From Forficula auricularia (lineage: Eukaryota > Arthropoda > Insecta > Dermaptera > Forficulidae), in contig JALMQS010000099.1 in assembly GCA_024734495.1 (NCBI GenBank), positions 70,685,335-70,749,334 of the forward strand: a stretch of 64,000 nucleotides of DNA, written 5' to 3'. Below are positions 9,530 through 20,220 of the stretch, one piece after another. The translations under genes were made by a program, and so were the position numbers. Position 1 is the first letter of the stretch; the number at the start of each line of letters is the position of its first letter. The notes under the pieces were generated by a model. That model was given only the letters and a program-made list of their open reading frames with translations, did no database searches and was not told the origin of the DNA.

Positions 9530-10613
9530 ACTTTACCATTCAGGGTATGGTCAAGTATTGTAATCGTGCATGAAAAAAGTGGTTTTTTCCTTCTTTTTTT
9601 CGAAATATCTCAAAAACAGCTGAAACTATTTTGATTAAAAAAATTGAGCGTAACCATGGCATTTCCATGTACAAAAAAGCTCTAATAAGTGAACATCGAA
9701 AAAATTATATTTTTCTAGATAATAATTGTTTTGTCAAAATGTCTGTTAGTCTGTCTGTTGGTTAGTTAGTCAGTCTGTGCGTTACCAAATTTTTGTGGAC
9801 GAGCTAGCTCAAAAACTAGTGTGAATATCAAAACCAAATATCACACGTAGTTTTGGTCCATTGCGATTAAGAGCTGATTAGATTTTGATGCACATCGACC
9901 CAAAATTAAGGGGGTTGGAGGGGGGGGGTTAAAAATTAAAAATCTAGGTCGTTTGGGCAAACTCAACCAAATTTTGTATACATAATCAGTGGACCCCCAG
10001 AAGTCTAAAAATGCAAAATCTAACAGCTCAAAATGGGGGGGGGTAAAGGTTCAAAAAATTAAAATCTTGGCCATTTACCAAACTCAACCAAATTTCGTAT
10101 GCATAATCAGTGGGTCCCCAGAAGTCTAAAAATGCAAAAACTAACCGCCCAAAATGGGGGGTGGGGGGGGGGGTGGAGGGTCAAAAAATGAAAATCTTGG
10201 CCATTTATCAAACTCAACCAAATTTCGTATGCATAATCAGTGGGTCCCCAGAAGTCTAAAAATGCAAAAACTAACCACCCAAAATGGGGGGGGGGGTGGA
10301 GGGTCAAAAAATGAAAATCTTTGCCATTTAATAAACTCAACCAAATTTTGTATACATAATCAGTGGGTCCCCAGAAGTCTAAAAATGCAAAAACTAACAG
10401 CCCAAAATGGGGGAGGGGGGGTCAAAAAATGAAAATCTTTGCCATTTACCAAACTCAATTAAATTTTGTATAAATAATCAGTGGGTCCCAGAGTCTAAAA
10501 ATGCAAAAACTAATCCCCCTCCCCTACATTATTATAAGTAATTTTATTAAATATTAATCTAAGTGAGGGGCCAGGTTGTATGGTAAAGTCAAGTGGATGG
10601 CCACATCAGAACA
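9530..10613 (+). repeat. R1-array element, near full length
   Basis: Starts TTTTTTTACTTTACCATT, ends GGTAAAGTCAAGTGGATGG; the ACTTTACCAT words are inverted, and the extra CAAGTGGATGG block is common to the ends at 19340 and 61675. A unique region (9530-9900) precedes 4-5 R1 modules at 118-130 bp spacing (GGGTCCCCAGAAGTCTAAAA at about 10111, 10241 and 10367), each with a G-run of 8-12. Similar termini (ACTTTATCCAATG) occur at 32600 and 49645. The ORFs across the array are repeat translations. Confidence 0.75.
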
Positions 10614-10867
10614 TCGGAACTCGTCAGCTTATTTTTCATAAACCACTCTTTACACGACATATCACGTTTCTTTTTTTAAGTTTTTCTCTTGTGGACAAGG
10701 CAAAAAGCAGCCAGCCACAACCAGCACATCGTCGTCCGAACTCATCATCGTTCAAGAGCAAAGTGGCATACTTGTAACATGTGGTGCCGCGGGAAAATTT
10801 ACCGTACTTGTGGAAAAAGATTGATCATGCATACTTGTCAAGTTTTCAGTTACGTGTGTAGCCACCT
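10614..10867. other. Distal part of the Harbinger-like element
   Basis: Contains AACCAGCACATCGTCGTCCG and the inverted right arm. No intact ORF is recognised. Confidence 0.4.
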
Positions 10868-11404
10868 TAAGTCAGAATTCAACCTTTATTCATTCAAGAC
10901 CCTCATTCATTAATACCTTCTACTCAAATCCAACCATTGAAATTTCTCTCTCTTCTTTTCCCGATTCGAAAGTCAATCATGCCTTATACTTCTTTGCATT
11001 AATAAAAAAAAATTGAAATCTTAGAAAGAAGAGTGGGACTTTTTTCAAGAGTTGGGACAAAGTTACTTGTAGAGATGGATCCTGAAGTTTTGAAGGTTGT
11101 AGGTCTCTAAAAGTCATAGGTATAATATAGATAATATCAGTTTCATAATTAAATAATTTAATTTAATATTATATTTCAAATGGATGAAGAGAAACGCTTT
11201 TATTAATGGATTTTAATTTTAGTATTTTCCATTTATTAAAGACTCCAGTCTTTTAACAAATAGTTACTCTAGTTAAAATCGATCTAAAGAAACAGTCTCA
11301 CTTCTCCATTTAATGGAAATATAATCATTTTTTTGTCTTAATTTACCAAACAAACCATTAAAATTTACCAATTTTTTTTTTAATTTCTTATGATTTTTAC
11401 TTTT

Positions 11405-11476
11405 ACGTGCATTTTTTTCCTTGTCCTGGGCGGGGGGGGGGGGGTTCTATAGCTCCCCTGTGGTTGCGCCACTGGA
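11405..11476 (-). mobile_element. hAT-like end fragment with G-run
   Basis: The minus strand begins CAGTGGCGCAACCACAGGGG, a hAT-style terminus, followed by a C-run. No partner end was found in the flanks. Confidence 0.4.
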
Positions 11477-11635
11477 TGATATAGATTGCTTAAGGCTATT
11501 ATTTACTTTATCTCATTAGCTTAACAAACGCCATGCTAGTAACTATAAAAACAAAAAATGACGACAATAATGATTTGATACTAATAAAATATAAATCTTC
11601 TTTTGCAAATTAATAGTCTAATTTTATTTTTACAG

Positions 11636-11701
11636 GCAAATGATCTAGCACGAACCATCTGTCAAATTCCTTCACTGCCTCGACAGGCTTTTCTCATCAC
11701 T
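11636..11701 (+). other. Candidate 66-nt exon
   Basis: The acceptor is strong (ATTTTATTTTTACAG) and the donor is GTGAGT. The island is GC-richer than its flanks, 66 nt (phase-neutral) and open in the frame starting at its first base, reading ANDLARTICQIPSLPRQAF plus three residues. Peptide not recognised. It could be an exon of a long-intron host gene; the nearest other candidates are more than 6 kb away. Confidence 0.3.
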
Positions 11702-11879
11702 GTGAGTTCCATATGTTTATTAATGTTTAAATATTTGCTTTTCTCACTAATTAGTTTATTTTTCCAAAAATTCATAAAAATTTTATATTAGAAATTAGAG
11801 TTAAGTATATGTTCATGGTAGAAATTGTTGCTTAACGTTTCGAAAAAAACAACATATTTAATTGAAAAGTTTTTATTTT

Positions 11880-12375
11880 GCCGAGAGTAGCAGAGTTGTT
11901 GATTCACAAAGAGAAACAAAGAGGTTGTCCTCTGCTTGATGCAGAATTTTAACTGGCTCCCAGCTAAGTAAGTATCGAAAATTTTCAATATCCATACAGT
12001 ATTGACCCCATGAAAAATAATATTTATAATTAAAACTGCTCAAAGCCCCTAAAAAATTAGTAAATTGGATATTGGATTGTATCTAACTTTCTGAGATTTG
12101 GCTCGTGATCCCGGCTTCTTTCCTTCTACTCTATTCTTTTCACGATGGGGGGGCCAGCTCATACAGGCCTTTAGGGGATGGACCTTCTGGTGTATCTTCT
12201 TCTCACATCAATATCATTAAAAAAAGACTGATGATGAAGACCAAGTCTTCGAATCTATAGTCTCAAACAAATAAATAATATATATACAGATATATAATTT
12301 CGATATATATGTGTTTATGTTTATTTGATTCAAGCAGAGGACAACCTCTTTGTTTCTCTTTGTGACAACATAGTT
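11880..12375 (+). mobile_element. Family H1 inverted-repeat element, disrupted
   Basis: Outer ends CACAAAGAGAAACAAAGAGG (11896) and CCTCTTTGTTTCTCTTTGTG (12344) are perfect inverses, and the central word TTGACCCCATGAAAAATAAT is retained. The right arm has a hammerhead core at 12222-12265 (CTGATGA, stem GAAGAC-CAA-GTCTTC) with GAAAC changed to GAATC, so it is probably inactive. The left-arm hammerhead is missing, and a SINE segment lies at about 12030-12205. Confidence 0.6.
12030..12205 (+). mobile_element. SINE fragment (family of 63240-63552)
   Basis: Carries the body words AAATTGGATATTGGATTGTA and GTGATCCCGGCTTCTTTCCT followed by CAGGCCTTT, all found on the minus strand between 63240 and 63420. 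The tRNA-like head is absent. Nested in the hammerhead element. Confidence 0.6.
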
Positions 12376-12669
12376 ACCTACATATAATGTGTCATGAAAC
12401 ATATTTAAATTTCAGCTAGATTGTCCATATTTTTTTCAAAATGGGGATTTTTAATTGGAAAAATTAACACATGGTCTTATGAGTTGCAACATTTTACCCT
12501 TTAAAGAAACATGTAATATTGATAATGTTAACTGCCTTTTATTAGACCATGTGCTAATTTAGTAAAATTTAAAATTTTATATCTCAAGTAACATAGGTAC
12601 AGTCAATAGTCAATCTTGTTGAGATTTAAATTTTTCGGATTCATAGCTTATATCTATGATGGTCATAAA

Positions 12670-13343
12670 CATGGGCGTAGTTAGGGGGTGGCAAAGGGTT
12701 GAGTGCCCCTCCTACAAAACTCATTGCCCCCTTCCTAGAAAAATCGAAACTCTATTATTACGAGGCATCACTTTTGTATTTCTCATTAAATTATATATAG
12801 TACTTTATATAGTAGCTAGAGAGGATTAAAATTTCAAAGTAAACATTATTTTACAAAAATAAAAGCTGTTTTAGTTAAAGGGTCCCCTAAGTAAGAAGAT
12901 GAATATTTTTTGATTCAAAAAAATTATCTGGCCAATTAATTCATTGAGCTTGAATTTTTATATTAAAAAATATTTAAATTTGCATAACTCTTAGACTATT
13001 GATTTTAGACATTTCTCTCAAATTAACTTTTCTGATGGAAATTAAATGTACTTTAATAAAGATCCTTATAAAAATTTGTATACCTCAAAGGGTTAGGCAA
13101 TAATGGTTAAATTTAAGTGGAAAGTTAGATAAATACTCCTTACAAAACTCATTACCCCCCCTAGAAAAATCGAAACTCTATTATTACGAGGCATCACTTA
13201 TGTATTTATCATTAAATTATTTCGTTACTTCCAAAATTTGTTAATTCTACTAAAAAGTTAGTTGATATCTGAAATTGAAATCTTGTGGTGGCCAATCAGC
13301 TGCCCGGCTGCTCTCCCTAGAAAACTCCGTAACTATGCTAATT
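12670..13343. mobile_element. hAT-like element, 674 bp
   Basis: Perfect 8-bp duplication GTCATAAA at 12662-12669 and 13344-13351. Ends CATGGGCGTAGTTAGGG and, inverted, imperfect AATTAGCATAGTTACGG. An internal direct repeat of about 87 bp (12708-12796 and 13135-13221) contains AAATCGAAACTCTATTATTA in both copies. No transposase ORF. Confidence 0.78.
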
Positions 13344-13446
13344 GTCATAAAATGATATAATATTCCCACTTCTTTAATTTGCTAAGAGTAGGTACTATGT
13401 TTTCCAGACTGCTATAAATAAATTTGTTATTTATTTATTTATTTAA

Positions 13447-14163
13447 GGTAGTAGTTTTGTGACAATACTAGCAAAAAGTTAATGATAGAGTATATAGAAC
13501 AGACAATAAGGATTCATAATTCATAAGCCCAAAACTTTTTGCTGTGTATGTACCAATTCTAGCCAATCCCGTGCTCGTTTGACAAATATGGCACCATTGT
13601 AAGAGATTGAATATTTTTATATTAAAATGACAGATAAAATACATTTTAAAAGTTAAAAAATTTCTATAAAAACCGTTTTCTTATTTTTTAACAAATGTAA
13701 TCAACGCCTACGTTACACCTTATGAAAATTATAATTTTGAAAAAATCTAGCGCATGCGCCCTTTATACATCTTTCGCTGGTTAAATAAATGCGCTGTTGC
13801 CGAATTGTTTTTAGTGTAAATTTTTCATTATTTATTCATTATTATCTCAGAAACTGTGTTGTAACTATGAATCAAAATTGTCTTAAAATATGTATTGGTT
13901 ATTGTTTAATGTTGGATTAGTTTTTTATAAAAATGATAAGAAGAGTTTCTTAATTATAATTAAATATGTATGTAAATTTTCCGATATCCTGTATAGTGCA
14001 ATGTATAAGAGTCTGAAAAACTCTATTTTTGAAATTTAATATCTCCGGAACTATATTGTTCATAAATTTCGTTTTGCCACCAATCGACGCAGAAGTATTT
14101 AAATAATAATCTATCTAAATTTCAAAAAAATCCTAAGAAACCCCATTTGGCGGAACAACTACC
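13447..14163 (+). mobile_element. TTAA-flanked element, family P2, copy B
   Basis: TTAA at 13443-13446 and 14164-14167. The interior is the reverse complement of 7222-8087 (shared words GCCAATCCCGTGCTCGTTTG and TATCTCCGGAACTATATTGT). About 717 bp, no insertion, no ORF. Confidence 0.65.
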
Positions 14164-14167
14164 TTAA

Positions 14168-15099
14168 ACGAAAAGTTTGATTTATCGAATGTATATAATT
14201 TTATGTACTTTTCTTTGCGATTGTCAGTTTGTGTTTTGTAGTATAAAAAAAGAGCTCTATATAAATCAATTACTTTTTAATCTAAAATTAATCTTTTTTC
14301 ATTATAGCGACCACTATCTAACAATTTGGGCACCATCTACTGGCGACGTTTCTCATCACAAATATGTTTTCTTCACGCTTCGGATCCAGTACTGCTCCTA
14401 CTACTCAGCATTGCTTCAACTCCTATGTACCTCCATGACCATCCATCGGGACCACTAACAAGGTTTTTACAAAAGCATTGGCGCAATTAGTTCTGGGGTG
14501 TAAATTTCAAAATTAATTTAAAACAATCTCTTTCGGAGTTTATCATTTGATTTTTACTCAATTTAGATAGTTTTAACCGATAGATTAGGTTCATTAGGGT
14601 GTTTTCTCTTTCAGCTTTTCCACTTTCTCCCCATTACTATTAGCTTAGATTTTTCAATTAAAAAATTAAATAATTCTATTTTATGATAAAAAAAATAAAT
14701 AAATAATCAACATTTACTAAAATTGTAATAGAGCAATATACTTATCAGTTTATATCAAATCTTTAATAAAAATTTATTTTTTAAAGTACAATAAATTAAA
14801 TAATACATTTTAAAAACTATCAAATACATTAGTTTTCATAAATTAGTAGATATAAAATAAAAATATATTTTATTTCAATATTACCCACTAATAATATTTT
14901 TCTTCACAGGTATCACATGTATAATAAACACTTATAAAACCTAATTGTCTACTCTCTTTATTCAAATATTGAAATAAAATTATATTTTTTCAAATAATAA
15001 ATTCACTAGTGTAATAGAAAAGTAATCAATTTAAAAATATATAGATTAGTTAGTAAAATTATTACTATAATTCAGTTAAATAATTCAAATTAGAGGGAA
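14168..15099. other. AT-rich; weak coding-like island 14308-14462
   Basis: An acceptor-like TTTTTTCATTATAG precedes a GC-richer segment (14308-14462) open in one full frame, but its downstream border (GTTTTT) is a poor donor and the peptide is unfamiliar. The remainder is very AT-rich with nothing recognised. Confidence 0.25.
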
Positions 15100-15497
15100 A
15101 TTGGACTTTTTTTTTAAATAAAACACGTTATTTTCTTAAGGCTACATTTCGCCTGGATAGTATTGAGACTTAGGGCCAGTTGTATGTCGGTTGGTAAACT
15201 CTTTTTAAACGTTGGCAAAGGGTATAACCTTAAAATTCACCTTGTGCCGGGTGGGATGGCCAATCAGATGACAGGTACTTTCATCTGATTGGCCATCCCA
15301 CCCGGCACAAGGTGAATTTTAAGGTTTTACCATTTGTCAACGTTTAAAAAGAGTTTACTAACCTACATACAACTGGCCCTTAGGGATTCTAAGGTGTTTT
15401 GTTTAAATATATTGTAGGGCCTGGAGAAATCTCAATAAAGTCGCGACGAAACGTCTAAAGCAATTAACGTGCTTTATTAAAAAAAAGTCCGATTACC
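15100..15497 (+). mobile_element. Inverted-repeat element hit by a Harbinger MITE
   Basis: Outer arms ATTGGACTTTTTTTT and AAAAAAAAGTCCGATT are inverted, as are AACACGTTATTTT and TTAACGTGCTTTATT. The right arm carries GCGACGAAACGTCTAAAG, a degenerate hammerhead-like 3' half. The MITE at 15173-15379 sits in the middle. Confidence 0.55.
15173..15379. mobile_element. Palindromic PIF/Harbinger MITE, 207 bp
   Basis: TTA duplication at 15170-15172 and 15380-15382. Nearly the whole element is one inverted repeat, from GGGCCAGTTGTATGTCGG to its mirror, with central words CCAATCAGATGACAGG / CATCTGATTGGCCATC. GGGCC ends plus TTA duplication fit PIF/Harbinger. Sister copy: 55439-55629. RNA from either strand would fold into a hairpin of about 95 bp. 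Confidence 0.88.
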
Positions 15498-16999
15498 TTT
15501 ATTTATTAATTAACGATTATAGATATCGCAATTTAAATTCCTTTCAAGTAAATTTATATAAAATGTATTTTCATTTTAATATTCACCTCACCTACACTTA
15601 AATATAGAAAAACCACCTTCTCTCCTCGAATACTAAAATGAAATACACTTTTCTTTTCAAAATTGTAAATACTTCTTTCGAGAATTTATTAGATAGGAAG
15701 CAAATTAGGATTTTCAGAGTCCCCCCTGCATTTAGGTCTCTCCGAGGCTCTCCGAGAAATAGGATTGGTTGGTCTGCGCTTCCCAAAGTAAGACTGATTA
15801 GGGCCGTTCGTTCTTAGTTCTATTTAGAAAGGGCGATCTATCTCGTTCATAGTTCGTTCTTTCTCAATTAGGACGTTGTGGTTAACGTGATGGAGAGATT
15901 CTTTTTCAGAGACGCAGCCCTCGACCAACGTGGGATTCACCATCATCTTGGTACATTCCTTAGCTATGGTTAGGGTTGAGATGTGTGAGTGAATCCTGTA
16001 TTTAATGGATTCTCTTTTGGCCTATTCTTTCGAAAATTCTAGCACATCTCTTTTATATAATAGTTTTGATTTCTAATTAAAATAATAAAAATAAATAAAT
16101 TCACAATACAAAGGGTTTGGGGGTGCGCCAATGCCAACGATGCATGAAAATTGATATCAAATAATTAAATCAATAATAATACAAATTCAAAATACATATA
16201 TAAAATAAAAATATATGACAGACCGATCCAACGTTTTGATTTCTCAGAGTAAATTAAAAATTTTCACATAGAATTAAAATATATCTACATAATACTATTT
16301 AATCAAAATAGATCAACATTTTCTTGAATTCAAATAAATCATTTTTGCTAAGCTTTTTGGTTCACATCCAAGTTTTTTCATCAAGCTTAAGTCTTTTAAT
16401 ATCACCAAGAGTTTAACCTCGCATTATATAAAATTGTTTAAAATTTTCTAGCCTTTTTAAGAAGCTTAGACTCCAAATTCTAAAGCCGTTTTCAGTCAGG
16501 ACTGAGTCAATCGATTAAAATTAAATCGAATTGTATCTATCATCACTTGAAAATTGTTTCAGAATTAGAAGGCTAAACATCACGAACAAGCTTTTAATTT
16601 AATCTTTAAAATTTTACAAAGAGTGGACCAACTAAAAAAATCTTCCAGATTATTTTCTGAACACCAAAGTCATTTCATGAACATGAGCAGATTTTTTACT
16701 AAAATAATATCTATACTTATTTATTTAAATTTTAATAATTAATAACACTCCAATTGATTTTCACTTGTCTATATAGTAGTCTAACGTATATATTCAAGAG
16801 TGCTAATATTAAAGTTTTGATCTTGATAAAGTATATAAAGTATATACTAGTACAGTAAATAATTATTAATAATTTAAATTTAAAAATATATTTCATCAAT
16901 CTTTTTTCATATTAAGATTTATTTTATAATTTTAACTAAAATCTTTGAAGTTATAGACAATAATTAAAATAACAAATGCAAACAAGTTGGAAAATAATT
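15498..16999. other. No gene seen
   Basis: 15700-16060 is moderately GC-rich without a recognisable product. 16490-16600 contains a degenerate member of the H3 hammerhead-like family (CATCACTTGAAAATTG, TTCAGAATTAGAAGGCT). The rest is AT-rich. Confidence 0.4.
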
Positions 17000-17900
17000 A
17001 ATAAATTAAAAATTAAGAAATCTGTGCTCTGAGGAATCATTATAGAATGGATGAGAGTCTGTCGCCCGGAGCCTGCAGGCTTTCCTCGTGGGTCCAGTAG
17101 TAGCGATTTCATGCACATTATCTTCCATTTTGGGCCTCTGCTGGACACTTTTTATTATATAAGTCTTTATATTTAAGTGTTTAAATTTAAGCTAGCTCTC
17201 AGGTTGCCCACTAATCTAATCTTAGCTAGTTCGCTATGTATAGGTCCTTATTTGGGGATGCATGCAGTGTTAACTGTAGGATCCAGCAGAGAGCTGAGAT
17301 GGAAGGTACTGTCTTGCTATCGCCATGACAGAATCACGAGGTGAGTCGGCCAGACCGGAATAAACGGTTGAGGTCCAGGTTTCCTCTTAATTTTAATATG
17401 CGAAACGTTCTCGGGAGATCATTAATTTCTATCTCACACAATGAATGCCAATGGAGGAGGGTTTGATGATAGATTTTGCCTGGTGATAGGGTTCAGGAGG
17501 AGTTGCCTCTCATTTCCGGATCTGCCCGGAACACGCGTATAGTCTTATATAAATTTTTGGGTGATGGCTGACAGAAAGATCTTATACCTTTGTAAACTTA
17601 TTTGTACATCTCTCTGACAACCGTTGCAGTTGCGCTTTCGGATCTAGGGACGGAATATCCAGACAGACAACCAACAAAAGATCATACGATCGTCTACTGT
17701 GGGTATTCCACGGAGTGGCTCTCCTATTGCTAGGGTGCGATGCGTTACCCACCTTGGTTTCGGTCGCCTCAAGCTCACTTTTCGTATGTTTTTTAATATA
17801 GGCTAGGTAGGATCTCTTTCAGGAGCCCTGGGCTCTTTCACTGGGGTCTAAACATTTCAAATTCATCCCCCATTGGCCGAGTCTCGCGGTGCGTGGTTTC
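17000..17900. other. GC-richer, non-repetitive, unidentified stretch
   Basis: About 900 bp with clearly higher GC than the flanks, no simple repeats, and stops in all frames (longest ORFs about 60 codons). No element ends were found. It could be a decayed mobile element, a long non-coding exon or a conserved regulatory block. I recognise no family. Confidence 0.35.
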
Positions 17901-18240
17901 CGTTTCTAAAAGTCCAAACCTCTCGTTTTCGAATTGAAATTATGAGAATTTCATTTGAAGCAATTGACCCTTGGACTTCGCGATTTTATTTTCAAACCAA
18001 TCCAAACCAGATTTAATTGTAATCAAATGATGAGATATTTGATCTAAAGAATCTGCCATTTGGATTTATAGAGGCTTACATCTTGTTATATTGATATATA
18101 AAAAAAATATTCAATGCCTCGCCTTTTGTTCGCACTTCTATTTCCATAGAGGATATCTGTGGAAATAGAATCTTGTACTAATCCTCTGAATTTGAGTATT
18201 TTAGATTTCCACCTCTCTTGCCAGCACGGGAGTAGTAGTT

Positions 18241-18622
18241 AGTTTCAACATTCACCGATCATCAGTGAACTTCTGATACACTACCAGTAAGTTAAATACG
18301 AATTATCATAATTTATAAAAAAATTGTATTAAATATATCAAAGAAACTTTTTACAAAATAACTTTTCAAAATGTTTAATTTAATAATATAGGTAATTTAC
18401 CTCCTATTTTTATATTTTTTCTTTATTTCTTTCATTCTTCTTTTGAAGTTAGAAGAGTCAAAAGATATACTTCACCTTAACTTCAAAATTTAGTTTATAG
18501 ATATAACTAAGCTAATATTAATCATGCCATGTAGTTAATTTTTTTTAATTATTATAGGTTATTTCCTCTACAAGAGATGTATAACGAAGACTGTTCAGAA
18601 ATCAACACCCAAATGAAATTAG
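18241..18622 (+). other. Candidate exon pair
   Basis: 18241-18286 (acceptor TAGTAGTTAG, donor GTAAGT) and 18558-18622 (acceptor TTATTATAG, donor GTAAAT) join across a 271-nt intron into one open frame reading FQHSPIISELLIHYQ then LFPLQEMYNEDCSEINTQ. Phase is compatible across the junction. A stronger acceptor at 18224 would put stops in every frame of the first exon, which weakens the case. Peptide unknown. Confidence 0.25.
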
Positions 18623-18989
18623 GTAAATAACCATTTCATCATTTTATTTTTAAGGTGTGATTAATAAAATTCTTGCTATTTCTATCGCTGTGAGCCTTTT
18701 TGCTCCTAGGCCGCTTGTAGTATATATTATAGTGTGTGTGTACGTGTGTTTTATTTATTTATTTATTTATTCAATTTAAATGACCCTCTGAGGCGATTTG
18801 CCTTATAAAACAGATAACAAAAGTTTCCTTGTTAAGACATGTTTAGAGTACAACTTAAAATATAACCCTGACAAATTTGGAGTAAAACTTAGAATAAAAT
18901 AAATCATATAATATACAATACACATAGTAATATAATGCAAAACACAATGTTTAATTGACAGCTCTCCAATGGTGTCGGAATGAATTTTA

Positions 18990-19260
18990 AAACACTGATG
19001 ACTTAAAATATAGTGAAGTCGAAACGTTGTGTATTATGCTACCCCCCCCCTACTAATGACTTTATAATTTGAATATATTTTGTTACCGATAGTAGCATCC
19101 AGAGTTGTCGATTTTCAAGACCAAATTTATGAGAATGTCCTTTTCTTGATACAAATAAACATATACCTGTTTATAAATGTATATATAATTTTATTTAGTA
19201 GAGACTTTATAAATTCAAATGGTTAACCTTCATCTTCAGTCTTTTTTATAAATATTATAT
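18990..19260 (+). ncRNA. Hammerhead-like motif and remnant element
   Basis: CTGATGA (18995-19001), a loop, then AAGTC-GAAAC (19016-19025) and GTTG; the potential stem GACTT/AAGTC uses core bases G8 and A9, so the fold is ambiguous. Downstream, 19095-19260 is a decayed H1 element (TTGATACAAATAAACATA, and a minus-strand CTGAAGATGAAG at about 19238). Confidence 0.4.
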
Positions 19261-19334
19261 TTGTTTGTTTGTTTTCTTTCTCATAAAGTGGCTTATTCAA
19301 ATTTAAGGATTATAATAGAAATTTAAATAAGCTG

Positions 19335-19560
19335 ACGTGTTCTGATGTGGCCATCCACTTGACTTTACCATACAACCTGGCACCTCACTTATATTTAATA
19401 TTTAATAAAATTATTTATAATCATATAGGGGAGGAGGGTTAGTTTTTGCATTTTTAGACTCCTGGGGGCACACTGATTATGTATACAAAATTTGGTTGAG
19501 TTTGGTAAATGTCTAATATTTTCATTTTCTACTATTTTGTCAACTTAATTATTCTTGGCG
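19335..19560 (+). repeat. R1-element end
   Basis: GTTCTGATGTGGCCATCCAC then CTTGACTTTACCATAC, identical to the ends near 10613 and 61675, followed by one R1 module. Confidence 0.7.
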
Positions 19561-20220
19561 AATTTAACTTCGCTACACACTACATTTCATTACTTTTTCG
19601 AACTTGGCCTGTTTTTTCACAGAATGTTTTGGTTGATATTCCTCCTCTTTTTGTAGGGTATGAGGAAGCCCCTTGGTCCAAAGGGATATAATTTTTATTT
19701 TTGACTCCCCCCCATTTTTGGTGGTTAGGTTTTTTTGCATTTCTAGCCTTCATGGGGCCCACAGAATATGTATACAAAATTTGGTTGAGAGGTTGGTCCA
19801 ACGGGCTAGAATTCCCCCCCATTTTGAAGGGGTTGAAAGATAGAAAGTTTGGATTTTTGGAATTTTTCCTTTGTTTGTGTCACAAACTCTAATAACAGGC
19901 GAAAATTCATGATGCTGGAATGATTGGAAGTACCCTATAAGTTTTGATGACCTGTCAGTAAGTGAATGAGTGCTAAAATTAGCTATTTTGTCAGGTGCAT
20001 ATCTCAGAATCATTTAAGATATATTATTGAAATTTGGTACTCTCTTCAAGATGGATTACATAATTACATGTGTATAATTTCAGCTCTGTATTTCAAATGG
20101 ATTCCGAGCTGCAGGGTGGTCAAAATTGGCTCGAATTGGTTCATTTAAATAGAGTACATCGTGTACGGCCAAGCTAATGCTCGAACTTGGCCTGCGTCCG
20201 CTGTACGCTTTGATTATATT
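19525..20220 (-). repeat. Dispersed repeat Q with R1 modules, copy 1
   Basis: Matches 37566-38365 in inverse orientation. Shared words include TTTTTCACAGAATGTTTTGG, CATATCTCAGAATCATTTAA (diverged in copy 2) and GTACGGCCAAGCTAATGCTC. It holds one to two R1 modules. GTACACGC and GGCCAAG words near one end are partly palindromic. No ORF is supported; the ORFs here follow the repeat. Confidence 0.6.

Larger units (their letters stand above)
9094..10867 (+). mobile_element. PIF/Harbinger-like element with MADF ORF
   Basis: Three-base duplication TAA at 9091-9093 and 10868-10870. Inverted ends ATGTGGCTACACACGTAACTG and AGGTGGCTACACACGTAACTG continue with similarity for about 65 bp (words CTTGACAAGTATGCATGATC and its inverse). 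A 3-bp TAA/TTA duplication is the PIF/Harbinger signature. The interior holds a MADF-like ORF at 9355 and is interrupted from about 9530 to 10613 by an R1-array element. No DDE nuclease ORF remains, so it is non-autonomous. It starts 16 bp after the end of the duplication of the hAT at 8626. Confidence 0.7.

Noticed and set aside
10107..10432. Gly-rich and Pro-rich ORFs over the R1 array
   Set aside because: Homopolymer runs translated; both strands open and periodic at the module length.
15424..15465. Complete hammerhead near CTGGAGAAATCTC...GAAACGTC
   Set aside because: The CTGANGA part reads CTGGAGA and stem II does not pair well; only the 3' half is retained as hammerhead-like.
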